Positions 30,184 through 44,926 of a stretch of 64,000 bases of DNA are shown here, one piece after another. Location: contig PUDQ02000018.1 in the NCBI GenBank assembly GCA_002964805.2, positions 248,001 through 312,000 on the forward strand, given 5' to 3'. The first letter of the stretch is position 1. Every line of letters starts with the position of its first letter. The stretch comes from Trametes villosa. Lineage: Eukaryota; Basidiomycota; Agaricomycetes; Polyporales; Polyporaceae. The notes below the pieces were generated by a model. That model was not told the DNA's origin and ran no database searches. It saw only the letters and a program-made list of their open reading frames with translations. The position numbers were made by a program, and so were the translations under genes.

Positions 30184-31742
30184 CTACTGGCGCGAATGTC
30201 CATAGCGTGTCACATAGAACCCAACCCCGCTGCTATCCCTCCTCTTCAGGCCATCCTCCCTCGGCGGTTTTGTCAGCTTTGGATACGCCTCTTCCTGCGC
30301 ACCTGGCCCGAAATCGAGCACGAATGGCCGTGACTGCGTCGCCCCAAACAGCCGCGAGCTCTCCAGCACGACCGAATACACCGGCGACGAGTCGTTCCCC
30401 GGCGCGTGCACGCTCCACCCCTTGTTTGCGGCGCGCACGTCCCAGAACGCGACCACGCTATGCCGCGCCGTGCCGGCCGCAATATGCGCGCCCCCGCCCC
30501 CGCCGGAGGAGACGTCGTAGACCGGCTCAAAAAGCCACGGGTCGCACATGCTCATCACCGGATAGAGCGCCCCGCCCGCGGGGTACGAGGTTACTCCGGG
30601 GATGCGATGTGCGCGCCGGGAGGAGCGGAGGTCGTGCATGTTCACGATCCCGTCGTACCACCCGGAGATGACCACCTGGTCGGACCCGCCCCAGGGCGCG
30701 GATGGCGGTGTGCCACAGATGCCGTAGACGGCGGATGCGCGCGGGTGGTCGTCGTGTGTGGAGTTGGTGAGGATGTGTGAGGGGGTATCTGAGATATGTG
30801 ACTCGTGGATGGTGTGGACGAGCAGCGGCGTGAGGGAGGATGTGCCGAGGACAGCGTGACGGCGCGAGAGGTGGGTCGCCCAGCTGCGGATCCGCAAATC
30901 CAGGAACTGCGGCGACGGGTTGGCGGAATTGGTGAAGAAGACGGCGCTCCCATTCGACGAGAGCGACAGGAGTTGGTCGCCGCACGACGAAATGCTGACG
31001 ACCGCCTCGTTCCCGTGGTACGGCCTCTTCTCCCGGAAGCTGGGCTCGACATGGATCGGGCCCTCGGTACCGGGCTTGCACGCGGGCAGAACAACACGCT
31101 CGAGCGAGCCATCCGCGTATCCGACGTATACAGTGCGGTCGTACCCGCCGTCGGGCACACACTCTATACTCGTGATATCACAGGTGGCTTGCAGGACCCT
31201 GTTGGTCGTGTACGCGCACTCAAACTGGATACTCGGGGCCGCCCCGGGGCTCGTCGCGCGTCCAAAGGTGTAGGAGTAGATGTGGTTGGCGGCGGCTACG
31301 AGGAGGCGGGAGCTGTTGATTGATAACCCTGGCTGTAACTTCCCCGTCCACTTGGACGCCAGGGGGCGAGCCACGAAGCCGGGAAGTGACCAGTTATGAT
31401 CTGTAATGGTATGATATCTGCGTGCCACACAGTAATGTGGTCAACATCCACGTCTTGTCATGTAATGGAAGGCGAGCTCACCGAACCTGGTGGTACGGGC
31501 TCCACAAGTGTAGCGATTTGGACAGGCTCCATGTATGGCGAGGGTTCGCCCGAGCGTATGCTTTCCATCCGTATTCGTTGACCTGAGATGTTCTATGAGT
31601 ATGGGACGCTGGACCAAGACGCAATGCCGCGTACCAATGCCTGAAAATGCTTCGAGGTTTGGACGAGGTGGGCGAGGTCCTCTGCGGACAGATGATACAG
31701 GACGGCGATCCAGATGTCGGCAGGGAGCGTGTCGGCACGCAT
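30184..31742 (-). CDS. F-box protein with WD40-like repeats
   Basis: Exons 31742-31635, 31582-31482 and 31417-30184 join in phase, about 480 aa. Exon 1 is an F-box start: TLPADIWIAVLYHLSAEDLA then HLVQTSKHFQAL. The following exons give NEYGWKAYARAN and SLSKSLHLWSPYHQVRYHTI. The remaining 400 residues form a series of beta-propeller-like units (VYVGYADGSLERV, AVVSISSCGDQLLSLSSNGS, QVVISGWYDGIVNMHDLRSS, SVVAFWDVRAANKGW), WD40-like with degenerate WD ends. Such proteins are substrate adaptors of SCF ubiquitin ligases. The C-terminus is GVGFYVTRYGHSRQ. It is divergent to the Miro gene, 462 bp apart. Confidence 0.84.
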
Positions 31743-32204
31743 AACGGGATCACCTGCGCGGTCGCCGGTCTTGAAGTCTCGATGAGCCGGCCCTCGCTTC
31801 CTTGCTTCTGGCTCGGGCCTCTGGGATCTGGCTGAGTTCTACCGGCTGAGTCTTGTCCGGGGTGAAGCTGTGTGTTTATATCCACTAGCCGTCTCGTGCG
31901 CCTTTTGAGTGATTCCGGACGTCGATTGGACGTGGCAGATGGTGGAAATCAGGCCAGACGAGCAGATGGATGGCCAGTGTGAAATCTGTGTTGTGGGTCC
32001 GGGGAGTTTGAGAGTGAAAGGGAAGTCCCGTACACCCCGACCCGTGGCTGGGCAAAGCTTAGCTCGCGCCACCACCGCTCCGGGCGTCTACGCCGTGGTG
32101 GCGGCGCGTATTCTCGGCAGGCCAGACTCGGACAAGCAGCACTCTACTCTCTACCTCTCACATTCTAAACACCTCCCTAATATCCCCCTGCGGCCGCGGC
32201 GTCG
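31743..32204. promoter_or_regulatory. divergent promoter region between F-box/WD and Miro genes
   Basis: 462 bp between divergent start codons. No coding signal. CCACCACCGCTCCGG and pyrimidine-rich CTCTACTCTCTACCTCTC (about 32140-32160) precede the Miro ATG. Confidence 0.45.
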
Positions 32205-34988
<2,784 letters not shown>

Positions 34989-35476
34989 GAGTGACGTGAT
35001 GCTCTTCGCGTTCTGCGTGTTTCCTGTAGTGTAGGCCTGCGGAGTCCGGACGATCAGCACACTGCTTGGGTAGTACTACGGGGCCCCGGCGAGGGGTAGC
35101 TTCTGAGTTGGAGATGGAGGCGAGTGCGTGTCTGAACGTTAGTGCGGGCTACTAAGGAGATTAGATGGCGATCACTGAGAATCATTACGCCCGCGGACGA
35201 ATCGGCTAGATCCGATAATCTGGCGCACGGAGGGGGCGTGGCGTCAGAGCGCAACATAAATGACATACCCCCAGATTTACTCGTCCGGCCTACAATAGCA
35301 CTCTCGCCTGTCCACCCTCTCTCTGTAACCACCACCATCTCTGCTACGCCGCACACGCTCTTGCTTTCCTGCTTGTAATATCGCCTACTGACAACCGCAG
35401 TGACAACCTCACAAACCGCTATACCAGATACAACCGCACACCAGATCTCCTCTCGCACTTGGTAACAATACCCAGC
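34989..35476. other. intergenic spacer
   Basis: 488 bp between Miro and the VWA gene, same direction. Pyrimidine-rich sequence (about 35310-35350) precedes the VWA gene. The 280-codon minus-strand frame that crosses it lies partly antisense to the VWA exons and is not supported. Confidence 0.5.
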
Positions 35477-37212
35477 ATGGACACGGACATGGATTTCGAC
35501 TCCGGCGCACCGGCCTTGCAGCCTGCGTTTGAACAGCAACCAACAGCACCTCCCCCGGTGCTCGACGACGGACGGAAGATGCTGTACGTTTATACGCTGT
35601 GTGGAGCCTAGGCCGCTTCTCCGCGATGGTGCATCGCCGCATCGGTAACCTGCTAACCTCCCCCCAGCGACCTCGTCTTCGTGCAAGACTGCACGGGATC
35701 CCAGGGTAGCTACATCGCCTCCGCAACGAAGAACATCGAGGAGATATGCAACCACATCTACGAGTCCGGCAAGCTTCAGACCCGCGAGGACCTCCGCATC
35801 GGCCTCATCGCGTACCGCGACCACCCGCCACAGGACCACACGTACGTCACGAAGAACTTCGGCTTCTCGTCGGACGTCGTGCAGGTGCACAAGCACCTCT
35901 CGAGTCTGTACGCCTCAGGGGGTGGAGACGGCCCCGAGGCCGTCACCGCGGCACTCGCGGAAGCGCTTCGGATGGAATGGCGGCCCACCGCGAGCAAGAT
36001 GGTCGTGCTCATCGCGGACGCGCCGCCACACGGCATCGGAGAGTATGGCGATGGTGAGCTCGGGCATCGCTTACGCGGACATGCGGCCTAAGCGTTAATC
36101 GATGCGTGCCAGGGTTTGACGAAGGATCGCCGGATGGGAACGACCCGCTGCAGATCGCCCGCACTATGGCGCAGCAGGGCATCACTCTCGTAAGCCTCCT
36201 GTGTGCTGTGGCGAGCTTGTTATTGACCTCGCACAGTTCTTCGTCGCATGCGAGCCCGCGCTCAGTGGTTACTCTGTGAGCCCCCTCTCTGTTTTACGTC
36301 CGAACATCATCTGACGTCGCTCCGCAGTATGCAACCGACTTCTACCAGGCCATGACGAACATCACGTCGGGCCTCATGCTCCCGCTGACGACTGCAGATC
36401 TGCTGACGCACGCCATCGTCGGGAGCGTGCTCGAGAACCTCGACATGGAGCGCCTCGTGCGCGAGGTCGGCCAGGCCGTGTCCCAACGGATATTGGGCAA
36501 CAACGAGAGCGTGGACGACGTCGCGCGCGAGCTCCATGAGCGGCTGCTGCTCCGCAACGAGAGCACGAAGAAGGTGGTCATCGAAAGTATATACCGCGAT
36601 TCCGAGGAGGCGAAGCACAACGTCAGCATCTACATGCAGGCACCCACACTCGCAGAGGCGAGACCTCATCTCAAGAGGGTAAGGACTCCTCTATTCTTGT
36701 CCGTTGGTCCCGGGTTACTCACGTCAATTCCAAGGTCCCTGGAACGCGGTTCACGGACAAGTACCTCCATGCGCGGATGGCGTCATCGCGGTCCTCGTAT
36801 TATGGGTCGCCATACCTTCCTACACGGCCCGCCGCCGAGAAGACGTCCCCAGTCAAGCCTGTCGCCCCTGCCTCGCCTCCACGGAAGGTCGTTTCGGACT
36901 TCAAGGCGTTCGGAGCATCGCCCACAGCGAGCGTCTTCGGCACCGCAGTGCAGTCAACACCGTTCTCGCTAGCGGGCGGCAAGGCTGCGTTCGGTGCGCT
37001 CCGCGGGGGCGGGCGTTCCGCAGGCTTCGACGAGGATGATGATGAGGAAGACGACGATGGGCGGCAGCGCGTCGAACTGAGGGAAGATTCCATCACCCTC
37101 GACCAGGTGCGTGACTCTCGCTTGCGTCTCGCGACATGGTCGTTAACTGGGATCTCCACTGTAGGCGCGGCGCATTGCGATGCAGAGCGCGTGGAGAAGC
37201 ACCCGCGTATAG
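35477..37212 (+). CDS. von Willebrand factor A domain protein (vwkA-like VWA, no kinase)
   Basis: Seven exons join in phase; the first is 35477-35583 and the second 35668-36053. The protein starts MDTDMDFDSGAPALQP, then a VWA domain: LDLVFVQDCTGSQGSYIASA contains the metal site DCTGS, followed by LRIGLIAYRDHPPQD, GGGDGPEAVTAALAEAL and MVVLIADAPPHGIG. The segments GFDEGSPDGNDPLQIARTMA, FFVACEPALSGY and ATDFYQAMTNITSG complete it. A helical region (LLTHAIVGSVLENLDMERL to ARELHERLLLRNE) and an acidic low-complexity region (DEDDDEEDDDG) lead to the last exon ARRIAMQSAWRSTRV-stop. The VWA resembles that of Dictyostelium vwkA and related fungal proteins, but no alpha-kinase domain is encoded. Intracellular, function unknown. 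Confidence 0.84.
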
Positions 37213-37814
37213 GCCCGGCCTACGCGATGTGCTCCGCCCGGCCCTGTAAGCAGAGCTCGGGACGCTCCTGGTTGCCGTCGCATCTGTACATTATGTATTC
37301 TCACCCAGCATCGTACGTAGTTATTCCCCGATCTCTCTTCCCCCCTCGAGGCTGTCCCGACCCCGGGCCTCAGCTCTTGAGCCCGAGTCGTTCAGCGCTC
37401 GTGTGTGGTGTTCGAGCGTGGCTGATCTTGCTGTGTTCGCAGTGGCCTGGTGGCGCGTCGTGTATCTCGTCGTTTTCCCGCTCGCGTTGATGTGCTCTTG
37501 CAAAGTGACCTTGTTTTCATATGTGTACGATCCGGCCGCGGTTGTAGTAGTTGTGCGAGGTGCTAGTCAATACCATCACCCTACTCCGTCGATGTACAAG
37601 TAGAGCTAGCCTCAGGAATAATATGTGTGGAAATGCACAGAGCGGGAGCGGGTCCTTCAACATGAAGGTGAGCGTCGCATGCTCGCGTATGGTCAGGTGA
37701 AGCTTGCGATGGAATCGTTGAGATCTGAGAGTCCCGCCTTCGAATGACCATAGACTCTGCCTCCGAATCATAATATCACAATAGATAGGAAACATCACTA
37801 CAAACGCCGCTGCA
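37213..37814. other. convergent intergenic spacer
   Basis: 602 bp between the stops of the VWA gene and PIG-U, holding both 3' UTRs. Nothing coding is visible. Confidence 0.5.
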
Positions 37815-39482
37815 TCACTCCTGCGCGACCTCGTACCCCTCCTTCAGCTCCCCGATGGCTATCCTCAGCCCCGCCCATATTGCGTCCATCAGCGCGGCGC
37901 CGTTGCCCACGCCAAATACGAGCGTCGACGCGTAGAAGAAGTTCGCGTTGCCCGTGCCTTGCCGCAGCCAGAGGCTGTTGAACAGAGGGAGGAGTAGTGA
38001 CGCGTGGAGATGGATGAGCGCGGTGACGATGGGATGGCGGAGGTCTAGAAAAGCGTCAGTTTGGTGAGTACGAGGCATACAGAAGAGGAGAACTGACGTG
38101 GATATATCTCGGGGAAGACGGAAAAGAGGGAGAGGAAAAGCCCTGGGTCTGAGAGTGTGGGGTATGGCTTGAACGCCGCTAGGACACCCGTCAATAGGAA
38201 GGCAGCGTATAGGAAGTCGTGCCTAGGCCGCATCTTGTCAGTATGCAGCAGCCTGGGAGCATCCTGGACAACTTACTGGAACTTGATGCATATCGGAGCG
38301 ATGTAAATGAGCAAGTGCACCTAAACCCCGCAAGATGTCAGGCGGCTAAATACAGTGGATTGCAGGCTCTGGACTTACGGAGAAAACCATGAGGAAGAAC
38401 GGCCTGAAGTGGTCGAACATCTCCGTGAAGAAGTACCACCAGAGCCCAGGATTTGGCGTGAGGTCCGGGAGGGTGAGCCTGCAGTCCGGTGGTAAGCATT
38501 CATCCTCTGAGGTCAAAGTCCAATTAACGCCAATACTGACGAGGCGCCCCAGGTCTTTTCCACCCATAACCAGTTGCCGCAGACCAGTGTGGATGCGAAT
38601 GTGAGAAGAGCGGTATAGCCGAAGAATTCCGCAAGAAGGGGTATTGTCTGCTTGAATTCGGCGTCGAAAGGCCGTGGTAGAGCGAGACGGGAGACAGGCC
38701 GTGAGATGTTCAGGAGCAACAGAGGCGCCAGAAGGAGTATCGAGGGGAGAGACAGCTGCACCAGGCTTGCAAGAGCAAAGAGAGAAGCTGAAGCTCGGCC
38801 TGGAGAGTAGCACCTTCAATTGACCGTCAAGCCGACGTAACTATAGCGGATCACTTACCTCTACATGCAAACATGATGGCAAGCAGGCATAGCATGTTCC
38901 CAATGGAGGAGGTGGATAGCGCAAGGCTGGGAAGGAAGATGTAGGGGTTCAACAGGTAACTGTGGCCATACCAGTGAGTACATACGTGCCGGTACATGTT
39001 AACAGGAGCGTACAGAGAAGCGATCTGCCTGTCTCTTGATGTGTGTTTCGCACCCGTCCTGAGTCTCCATATTCGTACAAGGGCCCATGCTGCCACGGAG
39101 TCTGCGGCCGTCCAGAGGATTGGCGACGTGTAACGCGTTAACGGCAGTACAGTCGAGAACAGGGACAGCAGTAGCGGAGACTGCGCATGCATTAGATATC
39201 ATCTCAACCAGCATTTAATACTGGAGCGTACATGTCGAAATGCTCCTCCAGAGTATGGGTCAATCCCATGCTTGAATAGGTGTATACCCTCGCGTACTGC
39301 ACCGGTCGCGTCAGTCAGAGAGACCGCGCAGCGAAGCGGTAAACCGGCGCACACCGAGAGTAGGACGTTAGAGGCGACGACAACTGCTGGTCATATTTCA
39401 AGGCATCAGGTAGCGGCGCGAAAGCAAGCAGCAATCTAGCTGCGACTAGAGCAGGGAAAGTGAAGTCCGCGTCGCTGTCCAT
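37815..39482 (-). CDS. GAB1: GPI transamidase subunit PIG-U/Gab1
   Basis: Multi-exon, from [19 protein letters not shown] at 39482 to the stop at 37815. Rebuilt exons give [20 protein letters not shown] then [25 protein letters not shown] to [26 protein letters not shown]; and the hallmark [20 protein letters not shown] followed by RPFFLMVFS. Further hydrophobic exons ([46 protein letters not shown]) end the protein. The 'DISPYxG', 'YLLNPY' and '[20 protein letters not shown]' motifs are diagnostic for PIG-U, a polytopic ER membrane subunit of the complex that attaches GPI anchors to proteins. The segment between 38480 and 38760 shows a long luminal/helical exon ([12 protein letters not shown]). 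Confidence 0.88.
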
Positions 39483-39791
39483 GCAAGCCCAGTGGGTGAG
39501 TGACCAAAGCCAAGACGTATAGGCGCCTAAATGCCAGTAACAGCATGAGTAGTTCCGTTAGTGAGGAAAGCTAACGTGTTATGTAGTAGCATTACTTAGC
39601 GTTGTTAACATCTCACTGAAGACCACTTATCCCGGTCTGCTCTTACCCGGCTTCACACCTCCCGTCAACTCTTCCGTCTGGTCCACCATCTGCGCGAGCC
39701 TTGCGCTGCTCGATCAACACGGTTTTCAATCTATACAAGTCCAGAGGCATCTGCGTGCCCGTGCTTTGGGTTCTTGCTTGAAATCCACACG
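39483..39791. promoter_or_regulatory. divergent promoter region between PIG-U and the cyclin gene
   Basis: 309 bp separate the two start codons (39482 minus, 39792 plus). No TATA box is evident. Short AT-richer patches (TTACTTAGCGTTG) lie mid-interval. Confidence 0.45.
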
Positions 39792-41196
39792 ATGTATGCC
39801 GTCGAAGCGCAGTACTACAGAGACCCACCGCAGCTGCTTCCCGCCAACTACCTCAAGTTCCACCATCCGTACTTTACTCCCAGCGAGGTTGAGAAACTCT
39901 CGGACAAGCAGCGCGGGAAGCTCTCGATAACTCAAGAGGAGAAGGCGAGGCAGCAGGCATGCGGCTTCATTGAAGCGGTTGGGTTGGGCATTGGCTTGTA
40001 AGTCTCGTTTGCCTGGAGGATATTAGAACGCGTGCCTCACCACGAACTCCTAGCCCGAGAAAGACAATTGCGACAGCACAGAATTTGTATCACAGGTTCT
40101 ACCTATTCTTCCCCCGCAAAGACTTTGGATACCATGTGCGCCCTGTCGTACCTCGCGCGCGTGCACCTTACTCATATCTTCGCATAGGATGTGTGTCTTG
40201 GGGCCTTGTTCGTGTCGTCCAAGATGCATGACACGCTGAAGAAGCCTAGGGATATCCTCATGGTCGCGTATGCTGTTCGTTTCCCTGAGCTCGCCGCTAA
40301 GGCACGGTCCATGGGTGGGGAGATTGAGATGGACCCTGCAGTACGTAACTCGTGGGGAATCTCCCCAGTTTCCCGTGCTTACAGCGCCTCCAGACGGTGG
40401 AGAACGACCGACAACGGCTGCTCGCAGTGGAGAGGCTCATGCTGGAGAGTATATGCTTCAACTTCACCTCCCGATTACCTTTCCCATACGTTATCAAGAT
40501 CAGTCGAGCATTCGGAGGTGCGCTACATGTATTTTCTTCTGCGAGCTCGATACTTAGGTCATGAAACAGCATCAAAGAAACTGTCCAAGCTAGCGTACCG
40601 ACTCGCAATAGACAGGTATGTTGTGCGTAGCATACATGCCTCAAGGATTCTGACTTCTGTTTAGCTTCCGTACCCTTGTGAACCTCTCTTACCCCCCGCA
40701 CGTCGTCGCGCTCGGGTGCCTATATCTCGCCGCGCTCCTCCAGTCCTTCGAGCGCGGCACCTCGCCTGAGCGTCCGAACCAGCACACAAGCCACGAGATC
40801 GCCGCGACGCTCAGCAAGGCCGGCGACTGGGGCAAGCAGTTCCAGGCGCACATCGCAGACATCGAGGAGATCGCGCACGCGGTGATCGACCTCCTTATCT
40901 CCTTTTCCCAGAACCCCGCCGCGAACACGTCCCCTGCGACACCGTCGTCCCCACACCCGCACCTCTCCCGCGGCGGCCACAGCCACGCGCCCGCGCCGGT
41001 GTATGCGCCGTACAAGGCGGACCAGCTCATCCGGCTGAAGATCGTCATGCGCGAGACAGAGCACCCGCCGCGCGTGCGCGAGAGCGTGGCGCACGAGGAC
41101 CCGGAGTATCAGGCATCGGACTCGCCTTTCTACAGGAAGGACCGGACGGTGCGGTACATGTTTGCGCCCGCGGATCTGGTGGACGACCCAGCATAA
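39792..41196 (+). CDS. CTK2: CTK2-like cyclin (CTD kinase subunit beta)
   Basis: Six exons (39792-39997, 40054-40135, 40188-40340, 40394-40517, 40558-40615, 40665-41196) join in phase, 384 aa. The start at 39792 gives MYAVEAQYYRDPPQLLPANY. The cyclin box spans KARQQACGFIEAVGLGIGFP, ATAQNLYHRFYLFFPRKDF, VCLGALFVSSKMHDTLKKPR, and ENDRQRLLAVERLMLESICF; the second fold runs LSKLAYRLAIDSFRTLVNL and VVALGCLYLAALL. A variable Pro/His/Ser-rich region and a polar tail end the protein. Among cyclins the pattern fits the transcription-type K/T/L group and specifically Ctk2, which with Ctk1 and Ctk3 phosphorylates Ser2 of the RNA polymerase II tail. Convergent with the nickel permease, only 120 bp between stops. 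Confidence 0.87.
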
Positions 41197-41316
41197 ACGA
41201 AGGATGCGGGAGGCTGGAGTACGCGATACATTTGCTTGGTGCTCGTTGTAATACACTGTCTTGTGTGACTGCTATCTGCCGCCACTGAGCTCCGTTGTAT
41301 CTTACCGCGCACGTCG

Positions 41317-43648
41317 TCATTGTGCTGTGCTCGGAGCCGCGGCAGCAGCAGACCGTCGTGCGTGCCATTTTCTGTAAGCGAAGCGTGCGCCGTACCAGCC
41401 CGACACGACCGCGACGAACGACCCGACGATGGCGGCGCCGATGTAGCCGCTGTTGTCATTGGCCTGCCGTTCCCCGCTGGTGAGCAATCTCGGCTGCGCG
41501 TAGAAAGGGCGGACGTACATTCGCCCAACCTCGCCACCAGCGCCCCGCAAGCCCGCCGCCGTCCTCCGCGTTGGCTGCGTTCTGGCACGCCGTGCAGTTG
41601 TCTCCGATGAGGCCCATGAACGTGATGAGAGATATGCTGTCGCGGTCAGGCAGGATCAGCCTGAGAACAAGCAGGGAAAAGTTCGGGGATGGAACGCACC
41701 TGAACGCGACGAGAATGCTCATAATCGTGAGCAGGATGCTGAGGTTCGACATCGCGTTGCGCTTGACGCGAAGCGCGCGGCGGCAGACGGGCTCGTCGGC
41801 CTCCACCTGTGTGATGCTCGCTACTTGCACGGTTTTTGAGTTGCTCTTGCTGGGATCTTGCTCCATCAGGTCTGTTGCGGGGCCCTCACGAGGGAGGTCT
41901 TCAATGTCAAGCGCTTGGCTGGCACTCGGGCTTGGTCCTCGTCGGGGAGGGGTACCAGCGCGCGGGAGGGCAGGCGCGCGGGTGCGGGGCTCGAAGAGCG
42001 CGAAGCTGCGCTCGGGGAAGCCGGCGTAGGAGTAGAGCATGATGATCGAGTCGAGCGAGTCGATGAGCGTCATGCCCACGGTGAAAAGTAGCTGTACCGG
42101 GTGACATCAGTACGCATACAGTGACCAATGGGTGATAGCATACAGGTAGGATAACGATGTCCGCGGGGGCGATCTGCTGGCCTCCGGGCTCGCGTTTTGC
42201 GATCGCAGAGACCGCGAGGAGGGCGATCGATGAGGCTGTATCAAACCCTGCGAGCATGCCTTAGTACACACAACTTGAAGGCGGAGAGGGATTGGCGCTA
42301 GCTCACCGAACCCAAAGAGCACCCCGACGGGATACATTTTCCATGGCCGGTCGACGAATGTCACGACAGGGCCAATAACCTTCATCATGAGTGTGTTCCC
42401 GTGCGACTCTTTCAGGTCCTCTTCGTCGTCATCAGCTTCTGCGCCTTCAGGCTGGGTACCCTTGCCGTTCGGTGGGGCAGGGGCAGCCACATCCTCTCCG
42501 GTCTCCGCGCGTCTCTCGCGCTCCTGACGCAGCTGCAAGGCGGGCGGGGATGCTGTCAGCCGACGCGAGACGTTAGCAGGGAGAAAGCAGCCTCTGTACG
42601 TACGCGGCGGCGCTTGCGGAGAATGCGGAAGAGGATGATAGAGTTCGCGAGGCCGACAATGAAGAGGAAGCTCGCACTGACCGCGGCGCCTGCGCGGATC
42701 ACCGTTAGCGGCGCGCCGCACGAGCTGACTGGCAGCATAGAAGCGCGGAAGGCCCACCTACGATCCCGCCTACTGCGCCGACGCCGTCGATGTGGTTGTA
42801 GACGTCCGTACTTATGGCGATGGCGACATTCTACAGCATGCGCGTTAGCGTTTTTTGCAAGGGACGGATGGCACCGGGAGAGCATACCACCACGATCACG
42901 ATGGTGCTGTGGCCGAGCGAGAAGAAGAGGCCGCACGTCACCGGGAGCTGTCCCATGTTGATGAGGCTCCGTGTCGCATTGTCAATGGCGCTTTGGCGGG
43001 TGCGGTGTTAGAATTGGGTAGCATGTACGGGAAGCGCGGTCCTGGAGGTGAACGCGATGCGGATCAGTATATAGCCCAGGGAGATGGGCATAACGAGGTG
43101 GGTATACTCACCGTGATGGGACTATTCACCTGATATGATCCGCGTCCAAAGCTGTATTGAACATCGAGTGAGTTTCCCGCATTCGCTTTTGTAGCAAACA
43201 TGGAGAGGAGGCTGAAGCTGCTTGGCGCAGACGAGTATAGGCGCCCGTCAATCTCAGCTACAGGCGAGTTGCTCAGAAGCTCATGTGCAGTCTTGGCATC
43301 GTGTAGAGTCTCTTTCCATGGAGTCAGGCCCGCAAGCCACAAAAAAGGACGTACCATGTCGAAGCCCAATGGTCTAAATCCCGCGGTGCGGCAGGCAAAC
43401 AGCGAAGGTGATGTAGAAATGCTTCGTTATTGACGTTCTGACAGTCGCACATATGCACTGACCCATGCTAGGAGCGCGAGCGACAGGATGGGACGTGTCT
43501 CTGCGCGGCGGCCGAAAAGAATGCCGCATACGATCCAGCACACGGCGTTTGCGAGGAGCTCCGCGGCAAGTAGAAGCACAGAGCGGCCAAAGAGCGTGAG
43601 TCGAGGCAGGCCGGTGAGCGCGCTCTGTAAGCGCCGGGCCGTCTTCAT
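41317..43648 (-). CDS. nickel/cobalt permease of the NiCoT family
   Basis: Start at 43648 (MKTARRLQSALTGLPRLTLF); exon 1 (43648-43463) contains a helix pair and ends LALLAW. Two very small exons follow, 43373-43355 (19 nt) and 43151-43130 (22 nt), which with their neighbours encode TIGLRHALDADHISAIDNAT, containing the family signature HX4DH that binds Ni or Co in helix II. Next come SLINMGQLPVTCGLFFSLGH, ASFLFIVGLANSIILFRILR, a hydrophilic central loop, FVDRPWKMYPVGVLFGFG, and GMTLIDSLDSIIMLYSYAGF, another NiCoT signature. The last exons read ITFMGLIGDNC and YIGAAIVGSFVAVVSGWYGA. About eight membrane helices are expected. It supplies nickel (urease) or cobalt across the plasma membrane. Exact borders of some middle exons were not fixed. 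Confidence 0.88.
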
Positions 43649-44926
43649 CGCGAGAGGTCCTTGGTTAGATGGCGTCCCAGACTCACAAACAGTGCAGACC
43701 GAGGCCCGAGAGCACGAGAACAGCCTCGAAGTGGGGGAACAGGAAGAAGAGAAAGCAAAATGTGCCCTGTCTTGCTATTTACCCCGCGTGCGGGGAGTCA
43801 CGATAAGTGAGCTGCCTGAAGATAAGGCACCGCGGAGAAGGGGAAGTCGACCTGGAAAGATAAGCTAGATCGATGGCAATATGACCGAGAACGAGGACGA
43901 ACTGTATATACACAGCACCCGCACCATGCGATGTATGCAGCACGTTCAATTCCATAAGGAGGTGGCCATGCGTCGGGAGATGGGGATGTGACAGAGGCCG
44001 TCTGGGCACCCCTTGCAAAGCGTTCAATAACAGGTCCAATGGCAGATGCGACCAGACTCTGGGGAGAAGCATATGCATGGCTCACAAGCCTCAGATCAAG
44101 CTCCGCGAGGTGTAGTGCACAAAAATCGCAGGAACCGCTGGCACCATACGTACTGGCGATGCAGGGTACCGCCGCAGTTCCAGGCCGCCTATGCTCGTGG
44201 TAGGCAGGATGTGGCCATTCCTTCAATAACATGGCACGTATGGCGTTGTGTATAGTCTCTCCGTAGAGGATATGCCATTGAGCGATTCTCAGAGGTAGGC
44301 AGCCAGAAGGTACTTCGATTGAATGGGAGCCACTGGCGCAAATCCAAGCCTGTCCAAGCTTCACTAGTATAGCGCGCTAGAGCCACATATGTCGTCGTAG
44401 CAACGTCGGAGCCGCAAACAGAGGCCTTGGTCCCAGAGCGGACATTTGAGCTGGAGCCTAGCGAGATGGCGGTTAAGAGAGAGGAGTGGCGGGAACGAGC
44501 TCGGGCGCGGTCGCGAGGTGTGACCCCCTAGCTTGGCGCGAGTGTCACGCGTATGTCACGCGCATGTGACAGAAATGAACCTGGTTCGCGTGCGGACCTC
44601 GGCGGCCGGTCTGCTTTGCTCCTCGAGCTTCGCTTCGTCGACGTCCTCCCCCGGGCTACCTCGCGCTTCCCTCCTCCTCGCGGGCCCCATCTAATCGCCA
44701 CTCCTCCATATTTTACGACATCTACCTCCACGATATCCGCGTCCCTCATACCCTCGCTGTCCTCTGCTAAAGCTCTAGATTTGTCCCTCCGATCCTCGCT
44801 CACCCTTCGCTCTCGTCTGCTCTCGACCTCAAGCACTCGACCTCCTCAAGCAACCCTCAACTAATAGCCACGCGCTACTGAGCGCAACCATCATCGCTAC
44901 ACCCCACAACCGACCACGCGCGCACC
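43649..44926. other. divergent intergenic region, 1.3 kb
   Basis: It lies between the nickel permease (minus) and the RasGEF gene (plus). A 188-codon minus-strand frame (43798-44364) has no recognisable domain. The right third is pyrimidine-rich (CTCCTCGAGCTTCGCTTCG, then TCCCTCCTCCTCG), a likely promoter/5' leader of the RasGEF. A direct TGTCACGCGTATGTCACGCG repeat sits near 44545. Confidence 0.5.

Noticed and set aside
35054..35896. 280-codon minus-strand frame over the Miro/VWA spacer
   Set aside because: Part of it is antisense to the VWA domain, which is clearly coding on the plus strand.
43798..44364. 188-codon minus-strand frame in the permease/RasGEF spacer
   Set aside because: No domain, no partner exons, and other frames in the same interval are equally open.
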